A stretch of DNA of 64,000 nt from JBARKJ01 sp963698885 (GTDB lineage: Bacteria > Nitrospirota > JACRHJ01). The notes below the pieces were generated by a model, which saw only the letters and a list, made by a program, of their open reading frames with translations, searched no databases and was not told where the DNA came from. The position numbers were made by a program, and so were the translations under genes. This document shows, piece by piece, positions 26,403-35,338 of this stretch (the first letter of the stretch is position 1; each line of letters begins with the position of its first letter). The stretch is taken from assembly GCA_963698885.1 (NCBI GenBank), contig CAVOSJ010000003.1, positions 496,001-560,000 on the forward strand, read 5' to 3'.

Positions 26403-26431
26403 TTGACATCTTCCAAACAAGCGAGTAGTAT
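26403..26431 (+). promoter_or_regulatory. Sigma-70-like promoter just before a terminator
   Basis: TTGACA (26403-26408), a 17-bp spacer and TAGTAT (26426-26431). The predicted start (about 26438) lies only a few bases before the hairpin at 26444-26464. If used for the cold-shock gene, the transcript would begin with a terminator hairpin. Confidence 0.5.
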
Positions 26432-26443
26432 TTGACAAGTGGT

Positions 26444-26471
26444 GCCACGGCACAACGCCGTGGCTTTTTTT
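26444..26471 (+). terminator. Intrinsic terminator or attenuator ahead of the cold-shock gene
   Basis: GCCACGGC (26444-26451) pairs with GCCGTGGC (26457-26464) around a 5-nt loop and is followed by seven T. Strong rho-independent form. It ends the cytochrome/exported-protein transcript, or attenuates one starting at 26438. Confidence 0.85.
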
Positions 26472-26588
26472 ATGCCTGCGATTTTTCATTGCTAAGAGGT
26501 TGAACGCTGTACTTAGGTTGAAAAAGTTTGACAGGTTAATCGGGCGATGCGCAGGGTGCGCCAGCCCAAAGAAAAAGGGGTTTTGTTG

Positions 26589-26786
26589 ATGAAGGGTACA
26601 GTAAAGTGGTTCAACGAGAGCAAGGGTTATGGTTTCATCTCTCCTGAGGAAGGCAAAGACGTTTTCGTGCATTTCTCCGAGATAAAGATGGACGGCTTCA
26701 AGACTTTGAACGAAGGACAGGAAGTCCAGTTCGAAGTCACGAACGGCCCGAAGGGTCCGCAGGCGGTTAACGTGATGAGCGCGTAA
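26589..26786 (+). CDS. csp: Cold-shock domain protein
   Basis: 65 residues, MKGTVKWFNESKGYGFISPE, with the RNP1-type KGYGFI and RNP2-type VFVHFSEI motifs that bind single-stranded RNA/DNA. The length is that of a single cold-shock domain. The ATG at 26589 is preceded by AAAGGGG. An in-frame extension upstream has no family similarity. It has its own terminator at 26813-26842. Confidence 0.95.
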   Translation: MKGTVKWFNESKGYGFISPEEGKDVFVHFSEIKMDGFKTLNEGQEVQFEVTNGPKGPQAVNVMSA

Positions 26787-26812
26787 AGCGCATCAAAAAC
26801 GAAAAACCAATA

Positions 26813-26842
26813 CCCCCGGAAGAAATTCCGGGGGTTTTTTTT
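26813..26842. terminator. Bidirectional terminator between csp and the ABC permease
   Basis: CCCCCGGAA (26813-26821) and TTCCGGGGG (26826-26834) with a 4-nt loop and eight T on the plus strand. It serves csp and, in reverse, the exporter operon that ends at 26865. Confidence 0.85.
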
Positions 26843-26864
26843 GTGGAATTTTTTTCACTTTTTA

Positions 26865-28035
26865 TCAGCTCGTCCGCAGAGCCTCCACGATATTCATCCG
26901 TGCGGCCCGTAATCGCCGGCGGCACTCCGCCTATAAGGCCCATCACAAGCGCGAACGCCAGCGACTTCCAGAAAATTTCAAACGTAAGGGTGAACGTGAA
27001 CGCAAGCTCGGAGAATGTCTGCCAGTTCATGGTGGATATGGTGAAGAGCTGGAGGAAGGACGCCAGGAAAAGCCCCGCCAGTCCCCCGATGAAACCCAGC
27101 AGAAGGGATTCGGAGATGAACGCCAGAGTTATGTTCCGCCTCGTGAAACCTAACGCCCGGAGTGTCCCTATCTCGCTCACCCGGTTCGACACCGCGGCGT
27201 ACATGGTTATCATCGCGCCGATTATCGCGCCGATGGAAAATATCACCGTAAGCGAAAGCCCCATAATCCGCAAGAACTTCGCCATCAGCTCGGACTGGTC
27301 CTTGTAATACTGCGTCTCGCGCCTTACGTCCAACGTCAGCCTCGGGTCGGATTCCAGCCTCGCCTTTACCTTGCCGAACTCGGAGGAGTCCCGCAGTTTG
27401 AATATGACCGAGGAGTAAACAGGCCGGCGGAATGCCTGCATAAGCTGGTCGGCGTCCCCCCATATCTCCGAGTTGAACCCGGTGTTGCCCGCGTCGAAAA
27501 TCCCCACGACCCTCCAGTCCCGCATCCCGAACTTTAAACTCTCTCCGAGGCCCGCGCCCTGGAAGCGTTCCGCGACGCCCTGCCCGGCCATAATCTCAGC
27601 CGAGCCCGGCCTTGGCATACGCCCCGCGACGATCTTCACCTGCGGCCTGAGCGCCATGGACTCTTTGCCTATGCCGCGTATCTCCACGTTAGACGGATTG
27701 TCGCTCCCCCGCTTCAAGAGGTTTATCAGCACGACAAGCTCCTTTGCCACCTGCTTCTCTCCGTCCGGACCAGTCGCAATTTCCGGCTGGCTCTCCACGA
27801 TGGACGCCTGGTCGCGGTCCACTCCGCTCTGGACTTCGGTATCCGCCGCCTTGCGGACGGCGACGACGTTATCATGGGAGCCTGTCTCCACCAGCGTCTT
27901 CTTCAAACCGGCAGCGAGCATGAGGACCGACGCGAACACGAAAACGACGAGCGCCATCCCACCCGCCGTCAGGACAGTCGTGAGCTTCCTGGTCCAGAGG
28001 TTTCTGAAGGAATAAAAAAAGAAGATCGCCGCCAT
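26865..28035 (-). CDS. ABC exporter permease 2 (MacB/FtsX type), frameshift near the end
   Basis: About 390 residues: N-terminal helix (ALVVFVFASVLMLAAG), a large periplasmic domain, then three helices with the FtsX-type core EIGTLRALGFTRRNITLAFI. The open frame drifts after GGVPPAI. The adjacent frame reads RLRAARMNIVEALRTS to a TGA at 26865, the standard end of this permease family, so there is a one-base frameshift at about 26905-26915. Starts directly after permease 1. With the ATPase and fusion protein it probably exports a lipid or small molecule. Confidence 0.87.
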
Positions 28036-29191
28036 TTATCCGATCCTCCTGAGGCCGTCGGCAATCCGCAGCTTTATCGCCCGCCACGCCGGGAAAATGG
28101 AGGCCGTAATTCCCACGATCATCCCGGCCGCGATGTCCATGTAAATGGTTTGCCGGGCGACGTTGAAGACCGGGAACCAGTCGCTCAGCTCCGATTTGAA
28201 CCACTGCGCCGCCGGATACGTCAACGCTATGCCTATCGCGCATCCGGTCATCGACAAAATGATCGACTCTCCGAAGATAAGGAAGGCGATATCCCATCCC
28301 CCGAAACCGAGCGTCTTGAATATCGCGTACTCCCCTATCCGCTCGCGCGCGGTCATGGCCATGGTGTTCGCCGCCACGGCCATGATGATTAAAATGACGA
28401 CGAAAGAAACCAGCTGTATCGCGATTACTATCGCCTCGGTCATGGCGATAAAACTAAGCTGAAATGCCTTCTCCGTCTCCGTCAGCGTCTCGGCCAGGGA
28501 GTTCTTGAACATCTTGTCTATATCCTGCGCGACACGCGCCGCCAGGTCGGGGCGCTCCACTTCTATCATATAGAAACCGACCTGGTCAGCCCGCTGAGGC
28601 GCCGTTTTTTTCATCGTCTCGTTCAAGTAATCCCAATGGAACATGAACTGGTCTTCGGGTGTGCTCTTGTACTTCCCTTTATATATCCCCCTGAGTACGA
28701 ACTCCCAGTTTCCGGGATAAATATTCCCCTTGATCGTAATCGTGTCGCCTATCTTCCAGTGGTATCTCTCGACAATCTTACGTCCGGCTATGCAGGCCTT
28801 CCTGTCGTTTAGTAAATGCCTTCAGCTGGTCCGGCGGCACTACCAGCTCCGGGAACATCTTGAAATATGATTTCGTGTCCACGGCGAAAGACGGCACGAA
28901 ATTCTTTTCGTTCTGGTAAGTCCCGCCGAACCAGTTCCCGTAGGATACATCCTTCACGCCGGATACCTGACGTATCTTCTCCTTGTAGGAAAGCGGGAGC
29001 GGGAAAATTATCGATATGGAATTTCTCGTAACGAGGCGCGTCGCCGACGACGCTTCGACCCCCGCATACCACGCGCCGACGATTGTCCGGAGCATACCGA
29101 AAGACAATATGGCGATGGCGATGCCCAGAACTGTGAGGATGGACCGGAGCTTGTGGCGCAGGGGGTTTTTAAAAAGTAGCTTAATCAGCAT
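28036..29191 (-). CDS. ABC exporter permease 1 (MacB/FtsX type), internal frameshift
   Basis: About 385 residues. N-terminus MLIKLLFKNPLRHKLRSILT is typical of LolC/MacB permeases. A periplasmic domain (FVPSFAVDTKSYFKMFPELV) and a three-helix FtsX core follow (ERIGEYAIFKTLGFGGWDIA). The frame breaks near 28810 at ACTAAACGACAGG; dropping one A restores KAFTNDRKACIAGRKIVER. It overlaps the ATPase gene's end by 11 nt. The two permeases are related but not identical, so the transporter is probably a heterodimer. Confidence 0.87.
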
Positions 29192-29873
29192 TGGTGAGGA
29201 TACCTTTTTCGAGGTGCCTCAGGACGTGCGCTTTTTCGGCGGCTCTGGGGTCGTGCGTCACCATGATAATCGTCTTGTCCGATTCACGGTTCAGGCGCTC
29301 CATCAGGCCCAGTATCTCCTGCGCCGAGACCTTGTCCAGGTCCCCCGTCGGCTCGTCCGCGACAAGTATTGCAGGGTCCGTGACAATCGCTCGGGCGATT
29401 GCCACCCTCTGCTGCTGGCCGCCCGAAAGCTGGGAAGGATAGTGGTCCATACGGTCTTCGAGACCCACTACTCTAAGCGCCGTATCGGCGTGTTCGCGCC
29501 GTTCTTTTTTTGAAAGTCCGGTCAGCACCAGCGGAAGTTCCACGTTCTCGAACGCGGTCAATACCGGGATCAGGTTGTAGAACTGAAATATGAACCCTAC
29601 GTTCGACGCGCGCCACCCGGCAAGCTCGGTCTCCGAAAGGGCGGTAATATCGACCCCGCCTACATGGATGCTCCCGCTGTCCGCCTTGTCCAGTCCGGCG
29701 ATTAAGTTTAAGAGCGTGCTCTTGCCGGAACCGGATGGCCCCATCAGGGCGACGAACTCGCCTTTTTGTATATCGAAAGTCAAATCCTGCAGTACCGGCA
29801 CCACCTGGCTTCCCCGGCGGTAGGACTTCGTGACGTTACTGACCTGGACTACAGGCTCTTTATTATTTGCCAT
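29181..29873 (-). CDS. ABC exporter ATP-binding protein (LolD/MacB family)
   Basis: 230 residues with Walker A GPSGSGKSTLLNLIAG, signature LSGGQQQRVAIARA and Walker B ILVADEPTGDLD. This branch (LolD, FtsE, MacB) powers mechanotransmission-type transporters with FtsX-fold permeases. It lies between the fusion-protein gene and the two permeases. Confidence 0.94.
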   Translation of the reverse strand: MANNKEPVVQVSNVTKSYRRGSQVVPVLQDLTFDIQKGEFVALMGPSGSGKSTLLNLIAGLDKADSGSIHVGGVDITALSETELAGWRASNVGFIFQFYNLIPVLTAFENVELPLVLTGLSKKERREHADTALRVVGLEDRMDHYPSQLSGGQQQRVAIARAIVTDPAILVADEPTGDLDKVSAQEILGLMERLNRESDKTIIMVTHDPRAAEKAHVLRHLEKGILTNAD

Positions 29874-29875
29874 CG

Positions 29876-31174
29876 TTATTCCACGGCTTCTTTTATTTTG
29901 GAGCCGTCTTTTAATTTATCCACGTTGCTTACCGCGACCTTGTCCCCCGTCTTCAGGCCGGAGGTGACTTCCACCCAATCCCCCAGCTTCTTCCCGGTGC
30001 GTACCGCAGTCAGAACCGCCCGCCCGTCCTTTATCACGAAGACCGCCTGCCTTCCGTGCTTCTCAGTCAGCGCGGCCGGGTTTACGGCTAACAGCGGTTT
30101 TCTGTCTTCCGGGCTCGGCCAATGCGCGAGGAACGCCACCTTCGCGCTCATCTCCGGCAGTATCCGCGGGTCCTTGTCTATGAACTTTACTTTCACCATG
30201 ACCGAAGCCTTCGTCCGGTCGGCGGTGGGCACTATTACGGACACCTCGCCCCTGAACCTGCTGCCGGGCAGCGCGTCGAGCTGAATCTCGCAGGGCTGTC
30301 CCTCCTTCACCAGTTCCAGGTTCGCCTCCGAGACGTCCGCCTCCACTTCCAGCGAGTCCATATCAGCGATTGTAACCACCGCGGCCTGGGCGTTAGTGGA
30401 TGCCCCTATAGGCGTTACGATGTCGCCGATATCAGCGTTCTTCGTCAGGACCACCGCATCGAACGGGGCCCGGATGAGGGTATATTCCACGTTCGCTTCC
30501 GCGCCATTCAGCGCCGCGGCGGAGCCAGCTATTGCCGACCTGGCCTCGTTTCTGGCCGCCTCGTCCGCGCGTATTGCGGCCTTCGCGCCTTCGACGCCGG
30601 CGACCGCCTTTTTATATCTCGCCTCGGCTGAATCATAATCAGACTTCGCGACGAACCCCTTCTTCAGGAGGTCTCTCTGACGGTCGATGTTCAGCTTCGC
30701 GTCGCTTAACTCGGCCTGGGCCTGATCGAGCGCCGACTTCGCGTTTATCACGTTCGCCGACGCCTGATTCAGCGCGTCGCGGGAACTGGCCAGATTGGCC
30801 CTGGCCTGGGCCTCGGCCGCAAGCACGTCCTGCTTCTCAAGGCGCGCAATTATCTGGCCCTTCTTCACGCGGGAGCCCTCTTTTACGCCAAGCCAATCCA
30901 GCCTTCCCGTCACCTTGCCCGCCACGGCCGCCTTGCGCTGCGCCACCACATACCCGCTCGCGTCCAGACTGGTGAACGTCTGTGTCGGATAGACCATGGA
31001 TACGACGGCGGTCTTCACTTCGACCGCGGGAGTAAGGACGCCTGTCGCCGCGAGGACCGCTGCAAGGATAATCACTGCGGCCACCGCCCAGATAAAGGGC
31101 CTTTTCCGCTTGCGGATGCCCGTTTTTGTTACTGTTTTCTCTATCTTTAATTTATTTAAGTCTTCATCAGCCAT
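29876..31174 (-). CDS. Periplasmic membrane-fusion protein (MacA/HlyD type)
   Basis: 432 residues: one N-terminal membrane helix (about 27-48), a lipoyl-like half-motif (GYVVAQRKAAVAGKVTGRL), a long coiled-coil hairpin (about 115-215) and beta-barrel domains at the C-terminus. Such proteins link an inner-membrane transporter to an outer-membrane channel. No TolC-type gene is in the operon, so the channel must come from elsewhere. First gene of the four-gene exporter operon. Confidence 0.9.
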   Translation of the reverse strand: MADEDLNKLKIEKTVTKTGIRKRKRPFIWAVAAVIILAAVLAATGVLTPAVEVKTAVVSMVYPTQTFTSLDASGYVVAQRKAAVAGKVTGRLDWLGVKEGSRVKKGQIIARLEKQDVLAAEAQARANLASSRDALNQASANVINAKSALDQAQAELSDAKLNIDRQRDLLKKGFVAKSDYDSAEARYKKAVAGVEGAKAAIRADEAARNEARSAIAGSAAALNGAEANVEYTLIRAPFDAVVLTKNADIGDIVTPIGASTNAQAAVVTIADMDSLEVEADVSEANLELVKEGQPCEIQLDALPGSRFRGEVSVIVPTADRTKASVMVKVKFIDKDPRILPEMSAKVAFLAHWPSPEDRKPLLAVNPAALTEKHGRQAVFVIKDGRAVLTAVRTGKKLGDWVEVTSGLKTGDKVAVSNVDKLKDGSKIKEAVE

Positions 31175-31209
31175 TTATGATAGCTCCGGGGAAAAATATT
31201 AGATGCCAA

Positions 31210-31233
31210 CTGATAATTTTACATTATTATCAG
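31210..31233. promoter_or_regulatory. Dyad CTGATAAT-N8-ATTATCAG upstream of the exporter operon
   Basis: A perfect 8-bp inverted repeat with an 8-bp spacer, 36 bp upstream of the fusion-protein start. Form and position suit a repressor operator; no regulator gene is adjacent. Confidence 0.5.
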
Positions 31234-31321
31234 GGAATTATCAATAAAATCGGGAAGTAGAAGCGACAAAAAGGAGACGTTGGAAAAGGAAGGGGGCTTC
31301 CCCGGGTGGGCTAAGCCGTGC

Positions 31322-32563
31322 TTATGGATTTTTTATAGTTTTGGGCACCGTGAAATAAAAGGTGCTCCCCTGACCCTTGTCCGAATAGACCCATATCGTG
31401 CCGCCGCTTTTTTCCACCAGCTTTTTGCAGATTGACAGGCCGAGCCCCGAGCCGCGGATATTCGCCGCCTTGCTGGAGCGGTATAACGGGTGGAAAATTT
31501 TCTCCGTCTCATCCGCCTTTATGCCCATGCCGGAATCTTTCACCGAGACCTGATAAAAGATATCCTTTTCCTGACAGCCGACCTCGATTACCGGCGTGCG
31601 GTCGCCGGGAGTATATTTGACGGCGTTGCCTATCAAATTGGATAATATCCTCTTTAGGCAAAACGGCGGATATTCTATAAAGGGGATATTTTCCTCAAAC
31701 TTTATTTCGACCTCTTCTTTTCGCGGCAGGTCCATTTCCGAGACGAGGTTTAAAATGAATTCCTTTAAATCTATCGTCTCGGAATGTTCTTTCGCGCCGC
31801 CGGTAGAGTGCGCGAAATCGCCAAAGCTATGGATTAGGTGCTCGATATACTCGGCGTTCCTGGAAATCCTTTCGACCATTTCCGGGATGTCGTCTTCAAG
31901 CCGGTCCGAATATTTTAATGTGATAAGCTCCGAAAAACCTTTTATCGACGTGAGCGGACTTCGGAGGTCGTGGATTATCCGCTGGACAATCTCCTGAAAC
32001 TCGACGTCCTTTTCTTTAACGGCGGCAATTGAGTGGATGTAAAGACCAATCTGCGAGGCGATATTTTCTACAAACCGGACCTGACTTCTCTGAATGGCAT
32101 TTGCTTCCTTGTGCACGAAATGGATGGCCCCGAAATACTGGTGTGCAAAACGGATAGGCACGACGCCCAGGCACTCCCACCCGCACCGGACACACTCACC
32201 CCTGAGCACTCCGTCCCGCATCCCATCCCGCGCGGGCGTCAATGACTGTAAATTATCCGCAAAAAAGGAGCCGTGGGGAGTATAAAAAGGCAGGGCAGGG
32301 TCGTATTTTCCTTCTACTATCCCGATGCAGACGCAGCTGTCGGTCCTTACGGATAAAAAACATTCCTTGGCCAGAAATTTATCGTTAAATCCGGTAGTTA
32401 CTGCGTATGGGATATTGCCTTTATTGTCCTTTATCCTTATTCCCAGCGCTTCACATCCCAGGTAATTTCTCAGCTTGAACGCTACCTGCTCCAGGACATG
32501 GCTTATATCTCGTTTCTCGTTGAAAAGATTAAGTATATCCGCGTTAATAATCTGCTCTTCCAT
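31322..32563 (-). CDS. Soluble GAF-domain sensor histidine kinase
   Basis: Starts at MEEQIINADILNLFNEKRD (ATG 32561-32563; a 12-residue extension is also open). An N-terminal GAF-like domain (about 15-165) contains several cysteines (DSCVCIGIVEG, GECVRCGWECLGVV) that could bind a metal or cluster. HisKA box IIHDLRSPLTSIKGFSELI and HATPase domain (NLIGNAVKYTPGD, KDSGMGIKADE, GSGLGLSICKKL) follow. No membrane helix. An orphan kinase without an adjacent response regulator. Confidence 0.9.
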   Translation of the reverse strand: MEEQIINADILNLFNEKRDISHVLEQVAFKLRNYLGCEALGIRIKDNKGNIPYAVTTGFNDKFLAKECFLSVRTDSCVCIGIVEGKYDPALPFYTPHGSFFADNLQSLTPARDGMRDGVLRGECVRCGWECLGVVPIRFAHQYFGAIHFVHKEANAIQRSQVRFVENIASQIGLYIHSIAAVKEKDVEFQEIVQRIIHDLRSPLTSIKGFSELITLKYSDRLEDDIPEMVERISRNAEYIEHLIHSFGDFAHSTGGAKEHSETIDLKEFILNLVSEMDLPRKEEVEIKFEENIPFIEYPPFCLKRILSNLIGNAVKYTPGDRTPVIEVGCQEKDIFYQVSVKDSGMGIKADETEKIFHPLYRSSKAANIRGSGLGLSICKKLVEKSGGTIWVYSDKGQGSTFYFTVPKTIKNP

Positions 32564-32707
32564 GGATGTGAAACTAACATAAACGGCATGAAATATCAAT
32601 TGAAAAAAACAGGATAATCCAGCGCCAAATTACAATAATAGGAATGAGTGCTATACTTAATAGCAGGTGTAACAAATGAAAAAGTGCGGTTTAGAGGAGG
32701 TATATCA

Positions 32708-33670
32708 ATGAAGATATTCATCGCAGGCGCAAGCGGCTTTCTCGGTTCAGCCGTAACGAAAGAGCTTGCCAACAGAGGACATAACGTCATTGGCCTGGTG
32801 CGGGCCGGTGAAAATCAATCTCTTAAACAAAAGGGAGTCAACTACCTTACTGGCGACCTTCTGGAATCAGGGGAATGGTGCGACAGGATAAGGGAAGTGG
32901 ATAAGGTAATAAGCCTTATCAGTCCGATCGACAGCAGCGAGAAGATTCCCAAGGACAAGGTTGAAACATATTCAAGAAAGCATACCGAAGAGGTGGCAAA
33001 CCTCATCAAAGCGGCCTCCGACGGCAACGCAAATACGGTAATCGCGACTTTTCATACGGACTGCTATGGCAACCGTCACGGCAAATGGGCATCCGATGCG
33101 GACGCCGTCGATCCGATCGGGTACTGCAGGCCGATTGAAGGCTCGCTGAAGGTAGTGGACCAGCTGGCGGAGGAAACTGAGCTTAACGTGATCAGGGTCT
33201 TTCCGGCGATGGTCTACGGAAGCGGCGGGTGGTTCAAGGGGCTGATAGAGGCCTTAAAGGCGGGCAAGGCGAGGCTCGTGGAGCCCGGCGACAACTACCT
33301 GAACCTCATCCACATCGACGACGTAGCCGGACTGTACGCCGAGATAGTCGAGAACGTAAACAACAGCGACGTCTTCACGCTATCCGACGACAGGCCGGTC
33401 ACCCAAAGGACCCTGATGAGCCATATAACGGCGCTCATGGGCCTCCCGGAGCCGAAGATGGTGGACTTCAACACCTACGCCAAGGAGTTTGGCTTGCTTC
33501 AGGCTGAGAGCATGTCTTCATCGACGAGGGTACCGGGCATCCGTGCCATAGACATGTTCGGCTACGCCATGAAGGCGCGGAGCTACGAGCAAGGTGTGTT
33601 GATGACCTTGAAATCCATGGGCGTGGAAGTAAGCGAGGAGGCAATCGAGAAGCTCTTGAAAGCCGCATAA
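32708..33670 (+). CDS. NAD(P)-dependent epimerase/dehydratase-like protein
   Basis: 320 residues of the extended short-chain dehydrogenase type. Glycine-rich nucleotide motif GASGFLGSAV at the N-terminus. The ATG at 32708 is preceded by AGGAGG, which decides the start. The usual YxxxK catalytic pair is not obvious; CRPIEGSLKVVDQLAEE aligns where it would be, so it may be an atypical member that binds but does not catalyse. Monocistronic and convergent with the Wza-like gene. Confidence 0.85.
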   Translation: MKIFIAGASGFLGSAVTKELANRGHNVIGLVRAGENQSLKQKGVNYLTGDLLESGEWCDRIREVDKVISLISPIDSSEKIPKDKVETYSRKHTEEVANLIKAASDGNANTVIATFHTDCYGNRHGKWASDADAVDPIGYCRPIEGSLKVVDQLAEETELNVIRVFPAMVYGSGGWFKGLIEALKAGKARLVEPGDNYLNLIHIDDVAGLYAEIVENVNNSDVFTLSDDRPVTQRTLMSHITALMGLPEPKMVDFNTYAKEFGLLQAESMSSSTRVPGIRAIDMFGYAMKARSYEQGVLMTLKSMGVEVSEEAIEKLLKAA

Positions 33671-33692
33671 ATACGCTTTAGGGGTGGATGGC

Positions 33693-34232
33693 TTAGAAGA
33701 AGCTCTCCGGGACGTTTATCACGTCGTCCGGCTTGATGGAATCGCCCATATGCGCTTTCATCGTGGATTCTTTGCCGTCCACCTTGCGTGTTATTTTGGT
33801 CCTGCCGGGGGCCGCTTTTTCCGTCAGGCCCCCCGCCAGCGCAATGGCCTTGAGTACGGTCGTATCGGGATCCGCCTTGTACGAGCCGGGTTTTTGTACC
33901 TCTCCGGTCACATAAACCACGTTTTTCGTCTCGGTGATCAGGATGGTCACGTGCGGGTCCCGAAGATATCCTTTGGCCAGGAGTTTAGCTATCCTCTTCT
34001 CCGCCTGGTGCACGCTGAGTCCACCGACCTTGGCCTCCCCTATAAGTGGGAAGGTTATAACACCTTCCGAACTTACAAGCGTTTCGGTGGCGAGGTCGTC
34101 GTTGCCATAGACGGTGATTTTAAGGAGGTCGCCATTGGAAATGGCGGAGTCCTGCGCCATTCCCGCCGCCGGGAACAGGCAAATAAACATTATGGCGAAT
34201 GCCATCACGATGCGGTATTTTAGTGTATGCAT
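33693..34232 (-). CDS. Polysaccharide export protein (Wza-like, SLBB)
   Basis: 179 residues with a signal peptide ending at FPAAGMAQD, the poly-export domain (GDLLKITVYGNDDLATETLV, SSEGVITFPLIGEAKVGG) and one SLBB-type domain (VVYVTGEVQKPGSYKADPD). Members form the periplasmic/outer-membrane part of capsule or exopolysaccharide export. Short: full Wza is about 380 residues, so it may be an accessory protein. No polysaccharide cluster is adjacent. Confidence 0.88.
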   Translation of the reverse strand: MHTLKYRIVMAFAIMFICLFPAAGMAQDSAISNGDLLKITVYGNDDLATETLVSSEGVITFPLIGEAKVGGLSVHQAEKRIAKLLAKGYLRDPHVTILITETKNVVYVTGEVQKPGSYKADPDTTVLKAIALAGGLTEKAAPGRTKITRKVDGKESTMKAHMGDSIKPDDVINVPESFF

Positions 34233-34355
34233 ATTTACAATATATAATGAGATTCGTTCGTTTTGTCAAATCGCATTGATTAAAATTAATGCGATTTTAA
34301 TAATTTCTTAATGATAATTTGTTATAATAATAATTAATATTGTTAGTTTGTTTTA

Positions 34356-35189
34356 ATGTTTGGTCCTGCTTTTTGGGCTGGAAAGGGTACCCTCGTGAAA
34401 ACCGGTAAAGTTAAAGATAGCCTGCCTGAAGTTTCCCCGACGGACGAGAAAAAATGGGTTGAACAGCAAAGGGATAACTTTCTGGCCATGGTGACTCATG
34501 ATTTTAAATCGCCGCTGACAGTCATAATGGGTTACGCCGAGCTGATAGCCACTCATGAAGGTTTGGATAGCGACATCTCGGAAATGTGCGGTCACATACT
34601 CACGAGCGGTAATAAGCTTCTGGGGATGGTGGACGATTTTACATTTCATGCAAGACTGCAAGCCGGTATCTTGACGCCTGAATTTACCTCTACCGATTTG
34701 AATGAGGTATTAAAGGAAATAAAAACAGAATTCGCTATCCAGGCTGCTAAAAAGCATCAGGTAATCGAGATGGAGCTTGCTGAAGACCTTCAATTTGCTT
34801 TTCTGGATAGAAGATTTATTGAAAGAGCGATTAACAACCTTCTGCAAAACGCAATCAACTACACACCCGAAGGAGGACGGATATCTCTTAAAACCGAATA
34901 CCACAGGGTGGGGAAAGATATTTTCCCGGCTATATCCGTATCGGACACGGGGCCTGGAATACCGGCAAAGCAGATATCACAACTTTTCGATATATATTAT
35001 CGTTCAAAAAAAGCCAGCGGCGTAAGGGGCGCCGGACTGGGGCTCACGATAGTCAAAGCCGTGGCCGAAGCACACGGCGGGCGCGTCGAGATTGACAGCG
35101 AATTAGGGAAGGGAAGCACGTTCTATATCTATCTGCCGTCAATGGCAGTGGACATGTTCCGCAAACATAGCGTAAAGGCCGCAGTATGA
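34356..35189 (+). CDS. Soluble sensor histidine kinase core
   Basis: 277 residues, mainly a HisKA box (MVTHDFKSPLTVIMGYAELI) and a HATPase domain (NLLQNAINYTPEGG, SDTGPGIPAKQ, GAGLGLTIVKAVAEAHGG). It has almost no sensor region and no membrane helix, so it probably works through a partner or as a remnant of a larger kinase. Ends two bases before an IS-end-like repeat (35191-35313). Divergent from the Wza-like gene across a 123-bp AT-rich gap. Confidence 0.87.
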   Translation: MFGPAFWAGKGTLVKTGKVKDSLPEVSPTDEKKWVEQQRDNFLAMVTHDFKSPLTVIMGYAELIATHEGLDSDISEMCGHILTSGNKLLGMVDDFTFHARLQAGILTPEFTSTDLNEVLKEIKTEFAIQAAKKHQVIEMELAEDLQFAFLDRRFIERAINNLLQNAINYTPEGGRISLKTEYHRVGKDIFPAISVSDTGPGIPAKQISQLFDIYYRSKKASGVRGAGLGLTIVKAVAEAHGGRVEIDSELGKGSTFYIYLPSMAVDMFRKHSVKAAV

Positions 35190-35190
35190 A

Positions 35191-35313
35191 GATCAGGCGC
35201 CCAACATTGACCCACCTTCTGAGGTCATAACAGTCTGTTATTAAATACGATAAATGAAACTGCCCCTGGGTCAAACAGGATGCCGATCGTGGGTCAATTT
35301 TGGACGCCGATCA
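35191..35313. repeat. IS-end-like dispersed repeat, copy 1
   Basis: About 120 bp with terminal inverted repeats (TTGACCCACC on the left, GTGGGTCAA on the right) and a tandem GGTCAAxxxxGGAxGCCGATC motif near the right end. It closely matches copy 2 at 57697-57816. Multiple repeated end motifs resemble IS21-family termini (inference). No transposase lies between the ends, so this is a non-autonomous or relic element. Confidence 0.75.
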
Positions 35314-35338
35314 ACGCGCTGCTTTGCAAGGCCTAGTT

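Noticed and set aside
30122..30631. Antisense ORFs inside the membrane-fusion protein gene
   Set aside because: They are high-GC shadow frames of a well-supported gene, without a ribosome site.
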